Below, one piece after another: positions 46,562-64,000 of a stretch of DNA of 64,000 nucleotides; position 1 is the first letter of the stretch; the number at the start of each line of letters is the position of its first letter. Location: contig NZ_NPFY01000031.1 of assembly GCF_002259415.1 (NCBI RefSeq), positions 124,001 to 188,000 of the forward strand, in the 5' to 3' direction. Made by a program: the position numbers and the translations under genes. The notes beneath the pieces are model-generated. The model saw nothing but the letters and a program-made list of their open reading frames with translations, searched no databases and was not told the DNA's origin. The DNA comes from Rhodococcus sp. 14-2470-1b. Lineage in GTDB: Bacteria > Actinomycetota > Actinomycetes > Mycobacteriales > Mycobacteriaceae.

Positions 46562-46813
46562 TGCGAGGAGGCTACCGTCGGCTCGAGCGCGTTGCCTGTT
46601 CGACCCTGGGTAAGCCCCGAGTGTTGCGTGGCAACTGACCGCTGCGGCGCCGGGCAAACGTGTCGGTGGGTCGGCCTAGCATTGCTCGTGCGTGAACTGG
46701 ATCTTCACGTGTGCATCACAACAGCATCGGTTGGATCGGTTCGTTCGGTGGTACGCGAGAGTCGTCGGTACCGGCGTTCGGTGTTCGAACACTTCCGAAA
46801 AGAAGGGAAAATT

Positions 46814-49738
46814 GTGGCGGATCGCCTGGTCGTACGAGGTGCGCGGGAACACAACCTGCGGGGGGTCGATATCGACCTGCCGCGCAACAGCCTCGTGGTC
46901 TTCACCGGGCTCTCGGGTTCGGGTAAGTCGTCGCTGGCGTTCGACACCATCTTCGCGGAAGGTCAGCGACGCTACGTCGAATCGCTGTCTGCCTATGCTC
47001 GTCAGTTCCTCGGTCAGATGGACAAGCCGGACGTCGATTTCATCGAAGGTCTTTCGCCTGCGGTGTCCATCGATCAGAAGTCGACCAACCGCAATCCGCG
47101 CTCGACCGTCGGCACCATCACCGAGGTGTACGACTACCTGCGTCTGCTTTTCGCGCGCGCAGGCACGGCTCACTGCCCGGTGTGTGGGGAGAAGATCGCC
47201 AAGCAGACACCCCAGCAGATCGTGGACCAGGTGCTCGCGATGGAAGAGGGCATCAAGTTCCAGGTGCTCGCTCCCGTGGTCCGTACCCGCAAGGGCGAGT
47301 TCGTCGACTTGTTCGAGTCGTTGAACACTCAGGGTTACTCGCGAGTCCGCGTCGACGGCGTGGTGCACCAATTGACCGATCCCCCCAAGCTCAAGAAGCA
47401 GGAAAAGCACGACATCGAGGTGGTCGTCGACCGCCTCACGGTGAAAGCCAGTTCGAAGCAGCGGTTGACGGACTCGGTCGAAACGGCGCTACGCCTCGCC
47501 GACGGGATCGTCGTCCTGGATTTCGTCGACATCGACGAGAACTCGCCCGATCGCGAGCGTCGCTTTTCCGAGAAGCTGGCCTGCCCCAACGCGCATCCGC
47601 TGTCCATCGACGATCTCGAGCCCCGGTCGTTCTCGTTCAACTCGCCCTACGGTGCGTGTTCGGAGTGCCTCGGGCTGGGTGTGCGCAAAGAGGTCGATCC
47701 GGATCTGGTGGTACCGGACCCGGATCTGTCCCTGGCCGACGGCGCCATCGCGCCGTGGTCGATGGGGCAGACATCGGAGTACTTCGGCCGGCTGCTGTCC
47801 GGGTTGTCGGACGCGATGGGGTTCGACCTCGACGCGCCCTGGAGCAAGCTGCCCGCAAAAGTGAAGCGCGCTGTCCTGGAGGGCAGTGAGCATCAGGTTC
47901 ACGTCAAGTACAAGAATCGGTACGGGCGTACCCGGTCGTACTACGCGGAGTTCGAAGGCGTCATGCCCTTCCTGCATCGCAGGCTGGAGCAGACCGAATC
48001 CGAGCAGATGAAGGAACGCTACGACGGGTACATGCGTGACGTCCCATGCCCGGCGTGCGGTGGAGATCGTCTTCGGCCGGAGATCCTCTCCGTCACCATC
48101 GAGGCGGGTGGATTCGGCGCGAAGTCCATCGCCGACGTCTGCCGTCTGTCGATCTCGGACACCGCCGACTTCCTGAACAGCCTCACCCTCGGAGCCAAGG
48201 AAGAGGCCATTGCAGGTCAGGTTCTCAGGGAGGTCCAGGCCAGGCTCGGGTTCCTGCTCGACGTAGGCCTCGAATACCTGTCGCTGTCCCGCGCAGCAGG
48301 TTCCCTCTCCGGCGGAGAGGCTCAGCGCATCAGGCTCGCCACGCAGATCGGATCCGGTCTCGTCGGCGTTCTGTACGTCCTCGACGAACCGTCGATCGGC
48401 CTGCATCAACGGGACAACCGTCGACTCATCGACACCCTCACTCGACTGCGAGATCTCGGGAACACCCTGATCGTCGTCGAGCACGACGAGGACACCATCC
48501 GTACGTCCGACTGGGTCGTCGACATCGGACCGCAGGCAGGCGAGCACGGCGGACGAGTTGTGCACAGCGGGTCCTACCAGGACCTGCTGAAGAACGAGGA
48601 GTCCCTGACGGGTGCCTACCTCGCAGGTCGCCTCGAGATCCCGCTGCCCGACCTCCGACGCGTGGTGGACAAGAAGCGCCAGGTCACCGTCGTCGGTGCT
48701 CGCGAGCACAACCTCAAGGGAATCGACGTCAGTTTCCCGCTCGGCGTGCTCACCTCGGTCACCGGTGTGTCGGGATCGGGAAAGTCGACGCTCGTGAACG
48801 ACATCCTCGCGACGGTCATGGCGAACAAGCTCAACGGTGCTCGCCAGGTCCCGGGACGCCACACGCGAATCAACGGACTCGACCAACTGGACAAGTTGGT
48901 TCGCGTCGACCAGTCACCCATCGGACGTACGCCCCGCTCCAACGCAGCCACGTACACCGGTGTGTTCGACAAGATTCGTACGTTGTTCGCAGCCACCACC
49001 GAGGCGAAGGTGCGCGGTTACCAACCGGGCCGTTTCTCGTTCAACGTCAAGGGCGGTCGGTGCGAGGCATGCTCGGGAGACGGCACGCTGAAGATCGAGA
49101 TGAACTTCCTTCCCGACGTGTACGTGCCGTGCGAGGTGTGCAACGGAGCTCGCTACAACCGCGAGACACTCGAAGTGCACTACAAGGGAAAGACCATCTC
49201 CGAGGTACTGGACATGCCGATCGAGGAGGCAGCCGATTTCTTCGAGCCCATCACGTCCATCCACCGTTACCTCAAGACCTTGGTCGAGGTCGGCCTCGGA
49301 TACGTCCGGCTCGGTCAGCCCGCGACCACCCTGTCCGGTGGTGAAGCGCAGCGAGTGAAGCTGGCGTCAGAACTGCAGAAACGCTCCACCGGTCGGACCG
49401 TCTACATTCTCGACGAACCGACGACCGGCCTGCATTTCGAGGACATCCGCAAATTGCTCGGCGTCGTCAACGGACTGGTGGACAAAGGCAACACCGTCAT
49501 CGTCATCGAGCACAATCTCGACGTCATCAAGGTGTCGGACTGGATCATCGACATGGGTCCGGAAGGCGGTTCCGGCGGAGGCACCGTCGTGGCCCAGGGC
49601 AACCCCGAAGAGGTCGCGGCAGTGCCGGAGAGCTACACCGGCAAGTTCCTGCAGGAGGCACTCACCCGCGAGCCCGTGAAGGACACCAAAAAGGCGCCGG
49701 TCAAGAAGCGGCGTCCACGCAAAGCCGCAGCCGTCTGA
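46814..49738 (+). CDS. uvrA: Excinuclease ABC subunit A
   Basis: Damage-sensing ATPase of nucleotide excision repair, 974 residues. Two ABC ATPase modules, each with Walker A ([14 protein letters not shown] near residue 33; [14 protein letters not shown]) and signature ([34 protein letters not shown]). Zinc-finger cysteine pairs [23 protein letters not shown] and CEVCNG are present. The GTG at 46814 gives the family N terminus [18 protein letters not shown], with AAGGG upstream; the open frame before it is not conserved. A partial SOS-like TCGAAC half-site occurs near 46783, not convincing. Confidence 0.97.
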   Translation: MADRLVVRGAREHNLRGVDIDLPRNSLVVFTGLSGSGKSSLAFDTIFAEGQRRYVESLSAYARQFLGQMDKPDVDFIEGLSPAVSIDQKSTNRNPRSTVGTITEVYDYLRLLFARAGTAHCPVCGEKIAKQTPQQIVDQVLAMEEGIKFQVLAPVVRTRKGEFVDLFESLNTQGYSRVRVDGVVHQLTDPPKLKKQEKHDIEVVVDRLTVKASSKQRLTDSVETALRLADGIVVLDFVDIDENSPDRERRFSEKLACPNAHPLSIDDLEPRSFSFNSPYGACSECLGLGVRKEVDPDLVVPDPDLSLADGAIAPWSMGQTSEYFGRLLSGLSDAMGFDLDAPWSKLPAKVKRAVLEGSEHQVHVKYKNRYGRTRSYYAEFEGVMPFLHRRLEQTESEQMKERYDGYMRDVPCPACGGDRLRPEILSVTIEAGGFGAKSIADVCRLSISDTADFLNSLTLGAKEEAIAGQVLREVQARLGFLLDVGLEYLSLSRAAGSLSGGEAQRIRLATQIGSGLVGVLYVLDEPSIGLHQRDNRRLIDTLTRLRDLGNTLIVVEHDEDTIRTSDWVVDIGPQAGEHGGRVVHSGSYQDLLKNEESLTGAYLAGRLEIPLPDLRRVVDKKRQVTVVGAREHNLKGIDVSFPLGVLTSVTGVSGSGKSTLVNDILATVMANKLNGARQVPGRHTRINGLDQLDKLVRVDQSPIGRTPRSNAATYTGVFDKIRTLFAATTEAKVRGYQPGRFSFNVKGGRCEACSGDGTLKIEMNFLPDVYVPCEVCNGARYNRETLEVHYKGKTISEVLDMPIEEAADFFEPITSIHRYLKTLVEVGLGYVRLGQPATTLSGGEAQRVKLASELQKRSTGRTVYILDEPTTGLHFEDIRKLLGVVNGLVDKGNTVIVIEHNLDVIKVSDWIIDMGPEGGSGGGTVVAQGNPEEVAAVPESYTGKFLQEALTREPVKDTKKAPVKKRRPRKAAAV

Positions 49739-49760
49739 CCTCTCCGACCGCCTCTGCACC

Positions 49761-49859
49761 GAACGTCACATTCGCTCCGGTTCCTCCCGCTCTTTCCGGA
49801 GCGAATGTGACGTTCAGTCACTTCAGGCGGGCTCAAGTGACCGAACGGCACGTTCGGTC
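49761..49859. repeat. Long palindromic repeats after uvrA, dispersed family
   Basis: A perfect 20-bp inverted repeat: GAACGTCACATTCGCTCCGG (49761-49780) and its complement at 49796-49815, 15-nt loop. A second palindrome GACCGAACG-GCA-CGTTCGGTC at 49839-49859. Together they fill the gap between convergent uvrA and the DUF1844 gene and could also act as terminator. Same core as the repeats at 15.7 and 32.0 kb. Confidence 0.88.
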
Positions 49860-49877
49860 CGACGGGGGAACGGGTGA

Positions 49878-50228
49878 TCAGTACACCGGCCCCGTGTATT
49901 TCTCGCCGGGGCCCTTGCCGGGCTCGTCGGGGTAGGCGGAGTTTTCGCGGAAGGCTTTCTGCAGTGCCTGGAGTCCTTCGCGGATGGGGCCTGCGTGGGG
50001 TCCGAGGTATTCGACCGAGGAGGTGACGAGGCCTGCGAGGGCGGTGATGACTCGTCGGGCTTCGTCGAGGTCGAGGTGGGGGCTCGAGGAGGGGTCGGCT
50101 TCGGACAGTCCGAGCTTTTCGGCTGCGGAGCTCATCAGCATCACGGCGGCGCGGCTGATCACCTCGACGGCGGGGACGTCGGCGAGTTCGCGGACGTCCG
50201 GCTCGTCGGCATGTTCGGGGTTGCTCAT
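49878..50228 (-). CDS. DUF1844 domain protein
   Basis: 116 residues from the ATG giving MSNPEHADEPDVRELADVPAVEVISRAAVMLMSSAAEKLGL, which carries the DUF1844 core; DLDEARRVITALAGLV follows. The C-terminal ~25 residues are proline/glycine-rich. The frame is open 52 codons further upstream but that part is not family-like. Function unknown; the gene sits divergent to infC, a placement recalled for related actinobacteria. CATCCT lies 7 nt before the ATG. Confidence 0.82.
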   Translation of the reverse strand: MSNPEHADEPDVRELADVPAVEVISRAAVMLMSSAAEKLGLSEADPSSSPHLDLDEARRVITALAGLVTSSVEYLGPHAGPIREGLQALQKAFRENSAYPDEPGKGPGEKYTGPVY

Positions 50229-50670
50229 GTCTACGAGGATGTCACGGCGACGGTGAGCAGCGTCCGCCAGCGCCGATTCGGCGAACAGCCTGGTCGGCTG
50301 GTACAGTTCTTCAACGACCGTCTTCGACGCGTTCTCCAGCTGGGGATTGTTACTCGAAGGCAGCAAGTGGAGCCCGACTCCCACCGGTTTTCAGCTCAGG
50401 TTGATTCCGGTCCGGTCACTCGGACAGGCGCCGTCGAGGCGCAGTTCCGAGCTTCCTCGCAAGAGGGGATGTGCATCGCGTGCGGTGTTCGTCCGACCGG
50501 TCGACTTCGGGCCCTGCTTCAGCGGAAATGCTGAGCAGGGTTTTTGCGTTGTACGGGTCAGTGCCGCAAGGCATGGACGTCCCGGCGGCGCCGTCGTCGT
50601 AGGACAAGCGGGCAGGCGGGCTGTGCCAGGCGGTCGGCTCGACCCCACATCGCACTACCTAGGAGGCCCC
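50229..50670 (+). other. 442-bp infC leader region
   Basis: No gene is supported here, although open frames cross it. It should hold the divergent promoters of the DUF1844 gene and infC. It contains an intrinsic-terminator-like hairpin (50512-50545) and, overlapping it, a possible 21-codon reading frame (ATG 50469, TGA 50532-50534, ending RALLQRKC) whose stop lies inside the hairpin. Leader-peptide function is speculative. Confidence 0.5.
50512..50545 (+). terminator. Attenuator-like terminator in the infC leader
   Basis: CCCTGCTTCAGC pairs with GCTGAGCAGGG (one bulge or mismatch) across 50512-50540, followed by TTTTT (50541-50545). It lies about 125 bp upstream of the infC start and points in the infC direction, so it is placed to control readthrough into infC-rpmI-rplT. 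Confidence 0.65.
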
Positions 50671-50673
50671 ATC
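50661..50673 (+). promoter_or_regulatory. Ribosome-binding site and ATC start codon of infC
   Basis: AGGAGG at 50661-50666, then CCCC, then ATC (50671-50673) in frame with [15 protein letters not shown]. No ATG, GTG or TTG lies at this point; an ATC start is the analogue of the AUU start used for IF3 autoregulation in E. coli. Confidence 0.8.
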
Positions 50674-51324
50674 AGCACTGAGACTCGCATTAACGACAAC
50701 ATCCGTGTTCGCGAGGTTCGTCTAGTCGGACCGGGCGGTGAACAGGTTGGCATCGTGCGTGTTGAAGATGCACTCCGCTTGGCTCTCGAAGCCGATCTCG
50801 ATCTCGTAGAAGTGGCTCCCGACGCTCGTCCGCCGGTCTGCAAGATCATGGACTACGGGAAGTTCAAGTACGAGGCAGCACAGAAGGCGCGTGAATCGCG
50901 CAAGAACCAGACTCTGACGGTGATCAAGGAGCAGAAGCTCCGCCCGAAGATCGACGCACACGACTACGAGACCAAGAAGCGCAACGTTGTTCGCTTCCTC
51001 GAAGCCGGGTCGAAGGTCAAGGTCACCATCATGTTCCGTGGACGTGAGCAGTCGCGTCCCGAGCTCGGCTTCCGACTGCTGCAGCGTCTAGGTGCAGATG
51101 TCGCCGATCTCGGTTTCGTGGAAACGTCCGCGAAGCAGGACGGACGCAACATGACGATGGTGCTTGCTCCCCACAAGGGTGCCAAGACTCGCGTCAAGGC
51201 GCAGGAGAGTGCGGCAGCTCCGCCGGCTCAGCGTGCAGCAGCTCCGGCTCCGGCCGCCGAGCCCGCACCTGCCGAGCCTGCAGCGGGAGATGCTCCGGCT
51301 GCGGCGACGCCGCCGAGCTCCTGA
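50671..51324 (+). CDS. infC: Translation initiation factor IF-3
   Basis: Promotes subunit dissociation and checks start-codon/initiator pairing on the 30S subunit. 217 residues: N-domain ([23 protein letters not shown]), linker with [26 protein letters not shown]-domain ([38 protein letters not shown]) and an unusual ~40-residue Ala/Pro/Glu-rich C-terminal tail. It starts at ATC behind an ideal Shine-Dalgarno, so IF-3 probably represses its own translation by rejecting the non-standard codon. Heads infC-rpmI-rplT. Confidence 0.95.
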   Translation: MSTETRINDNIRVREVRLVGPGGEQVGIVRVEDALRLALEADLDLVEVAPDARPPVCKIMDYGKFKYEAAQKARESRKNQTLTVIKEQKLRPKIDAHDYETKKRNVVRFLEAGSKVKVTIMFRGREQSRPELGFRLLQRLGADVADLGFVETSAKQDGRNMTMVLAPHKGAKTRVKAQESAAAPPAQRAAAPAPAAEPAPAEPAAGDAPAAATPPSS

Positions 51325-51345
51325 ACCAAGCACGACCAGTTAGAC

Positions 51346-51375
51346 GATCCGTGTCGGTTGAAACCGGCACGGATC
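51346..51375 (+). other. Stable hairpin between infC and rpmI
   Basis: GATCCGTGTCGGTT (51346-51359) pairs with AACCGGCACGGATC (51362-51375), one T-G pair. No T-run follows. It may stabilise mRNA ends or be a protein-binding element in the infC-rpmI-rplT message. Confidence 0.5.
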
Positions 51376-51418
51376 GTGCCGAGCAAGACCGATAGAGCAA
51401 CACAGAACTGAGGACTCC

Positions 51419-51613
51419 ATGCCCAAGCAGAAGACCCACAGTGGCGCCAAGAAGCGATTCAAGGTGTCCGGCAGCGGCAAGATCCTGCGTCAGAAGGCCG
51501 GCCGTCGCCACCTGCTGGAGCACAAGCCGACCAAGGTGACCCGTCGTCTCGACGGCGTTGCAGTCGTCACGAAGGCCGACGAGCCGCGGATCAAGCGCCT
51601 GCTCGGCATCTGA
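51419..51613 (+). CDS. rpmI: 50S ribosomal protein L35
   Basis: 64-residue basic ribosomal protein with the full family sequence: [21 protein letters not shown], the [11 protein letters not shown] core, and the C-terminal RIKRLLGI. Spacing and order (infC-rpmI-rplT) are the bacterial standard. The ATG lies 94 bp after infC, following the internal hairpin. Confidence 0.97.
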   Translation: MPKQKTHSGAKKRFKVSGSGKILRQKAGRRHLLEHKPTKVTRRLDGVAVVTKADEPRIKRLLGI

Positions 51614-51703
51614 TCTGGACTTCGTAGTCGGCGAAGTCGGCCGGCGTCATCCCATACCATTCGGGGTTTTTGTGACAAGCCCCCAGATCGACAGGATTTA
51701 CCA

Positions 51704-52093
51704 GTGGCACGCGTAAAAAGGGCGGTCAACGCCCAGAAGAAGCGCCGTTCGATTCTCGAAGCGTCCAAGGGCTACCGCGGACAGCGCTCACGTCTGTACA
51801 CCAAGGCCAAGGAGCAGCAGCTCCACTCGCTCACCTACGCATACCGCGACCGCAAGGCTCGCAAGGGTGACTTCCGCAAGCTGTGGATCACGCGTATCAA
51901 CGCTGCAGCTCGCGCCAACGACATCACCTACAACCGCTTCGTCCAGGGCCTGAAGGCTGCAGGCGTCGAGGTCGATCGCAAGATCCTCGCCGAGCTCGCT
52001 GTCTCGGATGCTGCTGCATTCGCTTCCTTGGTGGAGATCGCCAAGGCTGCACTGCCTGCCGACGTCAACGCCCCTGCCGGAGAAGCAGCCTGA
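51704..52093 (+). CDS. rplT: 50S ribosomal protein L20
   Basis: 129-residue 23S rRNA-binding assembly protein, GTG start giving [32 protein letters not shown]-terminal [36 protein letters not shown] is typical. In several bacteria L20 represses this operon by binding the leader mRNA; whether that happens here is not shown. Ends with an acidic alanine-rich tail. Confidence 0.97.
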   Translation: MARVKRAVNAQKKRRSILEASKGYRGQRSRLYTKAKEQQLHSLTYAYRDRKARKGDFRKLWITRINAAARANDITYNRFVQGLKAAGVEVDRKILAELAVSDAAAFASLVEIAKAALPADVNAPAGEAA

Positions 52094-52131
52094 GCAGGTT
52101 GACGCACGACGATCTCGATCCGAAACGACCC

Positions 52132-54076
<1,945 letters not shown>

Positions 54077-54128
54077 TCTCGAGAACTGCCCTTACCGAGT
54101 TTCGATCCGTAGAAAGAGCTGAGCAGAC

Positions 54129-56615
54129 GTGCGAGTTCCACAATCCTGGCTGACCGAGGTTCTGCAGCGCACTGCGCCGCAGTGGAAGGTGACCCCCGAA
54201 GAACTCGACGAAGGCTTCGTTCGCGTCGGCTTCGAGGTCGAGGAGCTGGAGTCGCTGGACAATGTCACCGGACCGCTCGTGATCGGGCGTGTCTCGTCGA
54301 TCGAGGAGTTGACGGAGTTCAAGAAGCCGATTCGGTTCTGCCATGTCGACGTCGGCGCCGAGGAATTGCAGGAAATCGTCTGCGGTGCAAGGAACTTCGC
54401 CGAAGGCGATCTCATCGTCGCAGCCCTGCCGGGAAGTGTGCTGCCCGGCGGATTCGCGATCGCGGCGCGCAAGACGTACGGCAAGACGTCCAACGGCATG
54501 ATCTGCTCGACAGCTGAGCTGGGGTTGGGGCGGGACTCGTCGGGAATTCTGGTGTTGCCGGAAGGTACCGCGGTTCCCGGTGACGACGCCAAAGCTGTGC
54601 TGGGGCTCGACGACGCAGTGATCGAGTTGAACGTGACACCCGACCGCGGATACGCCTTCTCCGTCCGAGGGCTGGCTCGGGAGCTCGCGAGCAGCTTCGA
54701 TCTGGAGTTCGCGGACCCCGCGGCAGGGCCGGTGCAGAACAACGAGGCCGACACGTGGCCCACGACGGTCGATGCCGATTCCGGGGCGACCCGATTCGCG
54801 CTACGCAAGGTCAGTGGCATCGACCCGAACGCCGCCACCCCGTGGTGGTTGCAGCGCAGGCTGTTACTGGCGGGGATCAGGCCCATCTCGGCGGCGGTGG
54901 ACGTCACCAACTACGTGCTGCACGAGTTGGGCCAGCCGCTGCATGCGTTCGATGCGAACAAGCTCAGTGGCGACATCGTCGTCCGGCGCGCGAAGGCGGG
55001 GGAGAAGCTCACCACACTCGACGGTGTGGAGCGCACTCTCGACGTCGAGGATGTCGTGATCGCAGATGATTCGGGTGCGGTTTCTCTCGCAGGTGTCATG
55101 GGCGGCGCGTCGACGGAAGTCGACGACAACACTGTCGACGTGATCCTCGAGGCAGCGACGTTCGATCCTCTCGCGGTGTTTCGCACGGGTCGCAGGCACA
55201 AGTTGTCGAGTGAGGCGAGCAAGCGTTTCGAGCGCACCGTCGATTCGGCGTTGCCCGTGGCCGCGTTGGATCGTGCGGCACAGTTGCTCGTCGAGATCGC
55301 CGGAGGTCGTGTCGAGTCGGTGCTGACCGATATCGGCAAGCCGCACGTGTTCGATGCCGTCCGGATGGATCTCGATCTGCCGGATCGGGTCGCCGGGGTC
55401 GCGTACCCGAACGGGACGGCCGCTCGGCGTCTGACGCAGATCGGGTGTGACGTCGAGGTCGGTGTCAGCGACTCGGGCCACGGAGAACTCGTGGTGACTC
55501 CGCCGACGTGGCGGCCGGACCTGCAGCAACCCGCCGACCTCGTCGAGGAGGTCCTCCGTTTGGAGGGCCTGGAACAGATTCCGTCCGTTCTGCCGACAGC
55601 GCCGGCTGGGCGCGGTTTGACGGCCACCCAGAAGCGAAGGCGCGCCGTCGGCAAGTCGCTCGCGTTCGCCGGATACGTCGAGGTGCTGCCAACGGTGTTC
55701 CTACCGACCGGGGTGTTCGATAGGTGGGGTCTTCCCGCTGACGATGTTCGACGCCGGACCACCTCGGTGCTGAATCCGCTGGAAGCCGACCGTCCCGAGC
55801 TCGCGACCACGGTGTTGCCGGGCTTGCTGGAGATTCTGGCGCGCAACGTCAGCCGGGGTCAACGTGATCTGTCGTTGTTCGGGATCGCTCAGGTCGTCCG
55901 CCCCGGTGATCACACGGCCCCCGTCGACGCGCTCGCGGTTCACGAGCGTCCGACCGAGGAGGAGATCGCGCGCCTGCGTGGGTCGCTTCCGGACCAGCCG
56001 GTGTTCGTCGGTGCTGTGCTGACCGGCCAGCGCGATCCGTCGGGTCCGTGGGGACCGGGGCGCGCAGCCGATGCGTCCGACGCGTTCGCCGCAGCTCGGA
56101 TAATCGCTGCTGCTGCGGGTGTGGAGTTGGAGTTCCGTGCGGCGCAGTACCTTCCGTGGCATCCCGGTCGCTGCGCCGAACTGCTTGTCGACGGCAGCGT
56201 CGTCGGGTACGCGGGCGAGCTGCATCCGGCGGTTCTCGAGCGGGCGGAACTGCCGGCGCGCACGTGCGCTGTCGAGTTGAATCTCGATGCGCTCCCGATC
56301 GTCGAGTCTCTTCCGGCCCCGATCGTGTCGCCGTTTCCTGCGGTACTTCAGGACGTTGCTGTGGTCGTCGAGCGATCGGTTCCAGCGGCCGATGTCGAAG
56401 CTGCGCTGTACACAGGCGCGGGTGAACTTCTCGAGAGCATCAGATTGTTCGACGTGTTCGAAGGTGAGCAGGTCGGTGCGAACAAGAAGTCTCTGGCATT
56501 CGCGTTGGTGTTCCGCGGCAGCGACGGAACACTGACCGAGGCGCAGGCCACCGAGGCACGCGATGCGGCGGTGGCGGCTGCGAAGGACGCCGTCGGGGCC
56601 GAACTGCGAGGCTGA
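54129..56615 (+). CDS. pheT: Phenylalanyl-tRNA synthetase beta subunit
   Basis: 828 residues. Domains in order: N-terminal and tRNA-binding/EMAP-like domain (~40-150, [19 protein letters not shown]), B3/B4 editing region (~200-390), B5 DNA-binding-like (~400-480, [12 protein letters not shown]), inactive class II core (~490-700) and the C-terminal anticodon-binding FDX-ACB domain (~730-828, [27 protein letters not shown]). GTG start 52 bp after pheS. The editing domain would hydrolyse Tyr-tRNA-Phe. Confidence 0.97.
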   Translation: MRVPQSWLTEVLQRTAPQWKVTPEELDEGFVRVGFEVEELESLDNVTGPLVIGRVSSIEELTEFKKPIRFCHVDVGAEELQEIVCGARNFAEGDLIVAALPGSVLPGGFAIAARKTYGKTSNGMICSTAELGLGRDSSGILVLPEGTAVPGDDAKAVLGLDDAVIELNVTPDRGYAFSVRGLARELASSFDLEFADPAAGPVQNNEADTWPTTVDADSGATRFALRKVSGIDPNAATPWWLQRRLLLAGIRPISAAVDVTNYVLHELGQPLHAFDANKLSGDIVVRRAKAGEKLTTLDGVERTLDVEDVVIADDSGAVSLAGVMGGASTEVDDNTVDVILEAATFDPLAVFRTGRRHKLSSEASKRFERTVDSALPVAALDRAAQLLVEIAGGRVESVLTDIGKPHVFDAVRMDLDLPDRVAGVAYPNGTAARRLTQIGCDVEVGVSDSGHGELVVTPPTWRPDLQQPADLVEEVLRLEGLEQIPSVLPTAPAGRGLTATQKRRRAVGKSLAFAGYVEVLPTVFLPTGVFDRWGLPADDVRRRTTSVLNPLEADRPELATTVLPGLLEILARNVSRGQRDLSLFGIAQVVRPGDHTAPVDALAVHERPTEEEIARLRGSLPDQPVFVGAVLTGQRDPSGPWGPGRAADASDAFAAARIIAAAAGVELEFRAAQYLPWHPGRCAELLVDGSVVGYAGELHPAVLERAELPARTCAVELNLDALPIVESLPAPIVSPFPAVLQDVAVVVERSVPAADVEAALYTGAGELLESIRLFDVFEGEQVGANKKSLAFALVFRGSDGTLTEAQATEARDAAVAAAKDAVGAELRG

Positions 56616-56672
56616 GTGTCGCCGAGTCCGTAGCCTGGTGTCGTACGACTTTCCTACTGCTCAGGAGGAAGT

Positions 56673-57269
56673 ATGACCACGGACGATCGAACCGACGTCG
56701 CAGTACTGCGCGAGGTGCTCGCCGCGGTGGGCGGGCGCAGCGCACTCGCACCCGTCCGCGCGGCGGCGTCGGCTCTGCTGGCGGAACTGGATACGGCGAA
56801 CGCGGATCCGTCGACGGTTCCGCCCGGTGACATTCCCGATGTGGACGTCCCGCACACGACCAAGCCTCACATCGATCAGCCGCTGGGAGATCCGCAGGAG
56901 TCGAGTCCGCGGAACGACCCGACAACTCCCGGTCATTCTCCGCTGGGCGGGACACCGACGGAAATTCCTCGACAGGGCATCCTCGACGCCGAGTTGGTGG
57001 ACGACAGCGCGATCGACGGCGCAATCGGCGGGGGAGTGAGTTCTGGTTTCTCCAACCATGATTCGCCGACGGGTTTCACCGACCAGGGTGTGCCGACGTG
57101 GGACAGCGTTCGGGACAAGGTCGAGGGCCGTGCGACGACGGCGTTGGGTCGTGAGGAGTTGGATCACGGGACGCCTGCGGGTCGCACGCTCGACGAGCAG
57201 TGGAACGAGCGTGAGGCCGCGGGTCGGAAGAAGCTCGACGAAATCCGACGGTCGATGAAGGACGGATGA
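56673..57269 (+). CDS. Hypothetical hydrophilic 198-aa protein
   Basis: Not recognised. AGGAGGAAGT sits directly before the ATG, one of the best ribosome-binding sites in the window. No signal peptide or membrane helix. The N-terminal ~45 residues are helical and alanine-rich, the middle (~45-150) is Pro/Asp/Gly-rich and probably disordered (PPGDIPDVDVPHTTKPHIDQ), with a short glycine patch GAIGGGVSSGF, and the C-terminal ~45 are charged and helical (NEREAAGRKKLDEIRRSMKDG). Lies between pheT and the arginine operon on the same strand. Confidence 0.8.
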   Translation: MTTDDRTDVAVLREVLAAVGGRSALAPVRAAASALLAELDTANADPSTVPPGDIPDVDVPHTTKPHIDQPLGDPQESSPRNDPTTPGHSPLGGTPTEIPRQGILDAELVDDSAIDGAIGGGVSSGFSNHDSPTGFTDQGVPTWDSVRDKVEGRATTALGREELDHGTPAGRTLDEQWNEREAAGRKKLDEIRRSMKDG

Positions 57270-57288
57270 TCGACCCGGTCGTGAATGA

Positions 57289-59590
<2,302 letters not shown>

Positions 59591-59594
<4 letters not shown>

Positions 59595-60489
59595 CCGAAC
59601 TCGATCTGACGGCGTCGCAGAAGGCGCACACGCTGGCCGGTGCCTTGCCGTGGCTGCAGAAGTTCAACGACAAGATCGTCGTCGTCAAATACGGCGGGAA
59701 CGCGATGATCGACGAGGGACTCAAGCGCGCCTTCGCCGAGGACATGGTCTTTCTCCGAACCGTCGGATTGCATCCTGTGGTGGTGCACGGCGGTGGGCCT
59801 CAGATCAACGCGATGCTGGCCAGGCTGGGTATGACCGGAGAATTCCGTGGTGGATTCCGCGTCACGACGCCCGAGGTGATGGACATCGTCCGGATGGTTC
59901 TGTTCGGCCAGGTCGGACGCGAGCTCGTCGGGCTGATCAACAGTCACGGGCCGTACGCCGTGGGGATCTCCGGTGAGGATGCCCACCTGTTCACGGCATC
60001 CAAGCGTTCGGTGATGGTCGACGGTTCGCCGACCGACATCGGCCTCGTCGGCGACGTCACTTCGGTGAATCCCGACGCGGTCCTCGATCTCATTGCGGCA
60101 GGCAGGATTCCGGTGGTGTCGACCATCGCTCCCGACGCCGAGGGCGTGGTGCACAACATCAACGCCGACACCGCTGCCGCTGCGCTTGCCGAGGCGATCG
60201 GTGCGGAGAAGCTCGTAGTACTCACCGATGTCGAAGGGCTGTACACGAATTGGCCGGATCGGTCGTCGTTGACGTCGGAGATCGACGTGGATTCTCTGAC
60301 TGCTCTGCTGCCCTCGCTCGACGCGGGGATGGTGCCGAAGATGGAGGCGTGCCTACGAGCGGTCCAGGGTGGTGTGCCGTCTGCACACGTCATCGACGGT
60401 AGGGTTCCGCATTCGGTTCTGGTGGAACTGTTCACAGGCGAAGGGATCGGCACGATGGTGTCGGCGCCGGAACTATCAGGAGAGCATTC

Positions 60490-60493
<4 letters not shown>
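59591..60493 (+). CDS. argB: Acetylglutamate kinase
   Basis: Phosphorylates N-acetylglutamate, usually the arginine-feedback point. 300 residues: [29 protein letters not shown], the substrate loop [20 protein letters not shown], and [29 protein letters not shown]. The N-terminal helix before the first strand ([19 protein letters not shown]) is the feature linked to arginine inhibition and is present. ATGA overlap with argJ. Confidence 0.96.

Positions 60494-64000
<3,507 letters not shown>

Noticed and set aside
46783..46798. Possible SOS box before uvrA (TCGAACACTTCC)
   Set aside because: Only the left half resembles the mycobacterial LexA consensus; the right half does not match.

Overview
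The window looks like chromosomal housekeeping DNA from a mycolic-acid actinobacterium, most likely Rhodococcus or a close relative. Evidence: GC-rich coding sequence with many GTG and TTG starts, an antigen-85-type mycolyltransferase, an ANTAR regulator of the PdtaR type, a dephospho-CoA kinase fused to a GrpB-like domain, a HelD-type helicase, and gene order that (from memory) follows the Mycobacterium tuberculosis pykA-tesB-pdtaR-polA-rpsA-coaE-uvrB-uvrA-infC-pheST-argCJBDFR block. The genus is an inference; no database was searched.

Layout. 1-5.1 kb: gltB (5' truncated by the window edge) and gltD, glutamate synthase. 5.2-7.6 kb: pyk and tesB. 7.6-12.9 kb: mycolyltransferase, GT87 glycosyltransferase, deoxyinosine-type DNA glycosylase, a DUF1772 membrane protein with a divergent AraC regulator, and an AAA ATPase preceded by an unlisted 59-codon ORF with a 20-bp tandem-repeat promoter. 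13.2-14.1 kb: tRNA-Leu(CAA) and pdtaR. 14.2-20.1 kb: branched-chain amino-acid type ABC transporter, with the binding protein on + and livHMGF on -. 20.4-25.4 kb: polA, a thioredoxin, a GATase/AraC regulator, a 38-aa membrane peptide and a 2H phosphoesterase. 25.4-30.2 kb: an isocitrate/isopropylmalate-type dehydrogenase, a polar amino-acid ABC transporter and a methyltransferase. 30.5-36.6 kb: rpsA, coaE, DUF402, uvrB. 36.6-46.6 kb: an SCO6745-type protein, an ABC-2 exporter whose ATPase is fused to an extracytoplasmic peptidase-like hydrolase, a universal stress protein, helD, a DoxX protein with 21 eleven-residue repeats, and an MBL hydrolase. 46.8-57.3 kb: uvrA, DUF1844, infC-rpmI-rplT, a SpoU methyltransferase, pheST, and a hypothetical protein. 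57.3-64 kb: argCJBDFR and a 3'-truncated argH, with argG absent from its usual slot.

How it fits together. gltBD and the arginine operon form a nitrogen-assimilation and biosynthesis axis. infC-rpmI-rplT, rpsA, pheST and the SpoU enzyme serve translation. polA, uvrA, uvrB and the glycosylase serve DNA repair. Two ABC importers take up amino acids. There are no IS elements, phage genes or CRISPR arrays. The parts least explained by routine annotation are the hydrolase-ABC fusion, the DoxX-hendecad protein, the LivH with an exported N-terminal domain, the 59-codon ORF plus ATPase unit, a dispersed palindromic repeat family at three loci (15.7, 32.0 and 49.8 kb), and infC starting at an ATC codon behind an attenuator-like hairpin.
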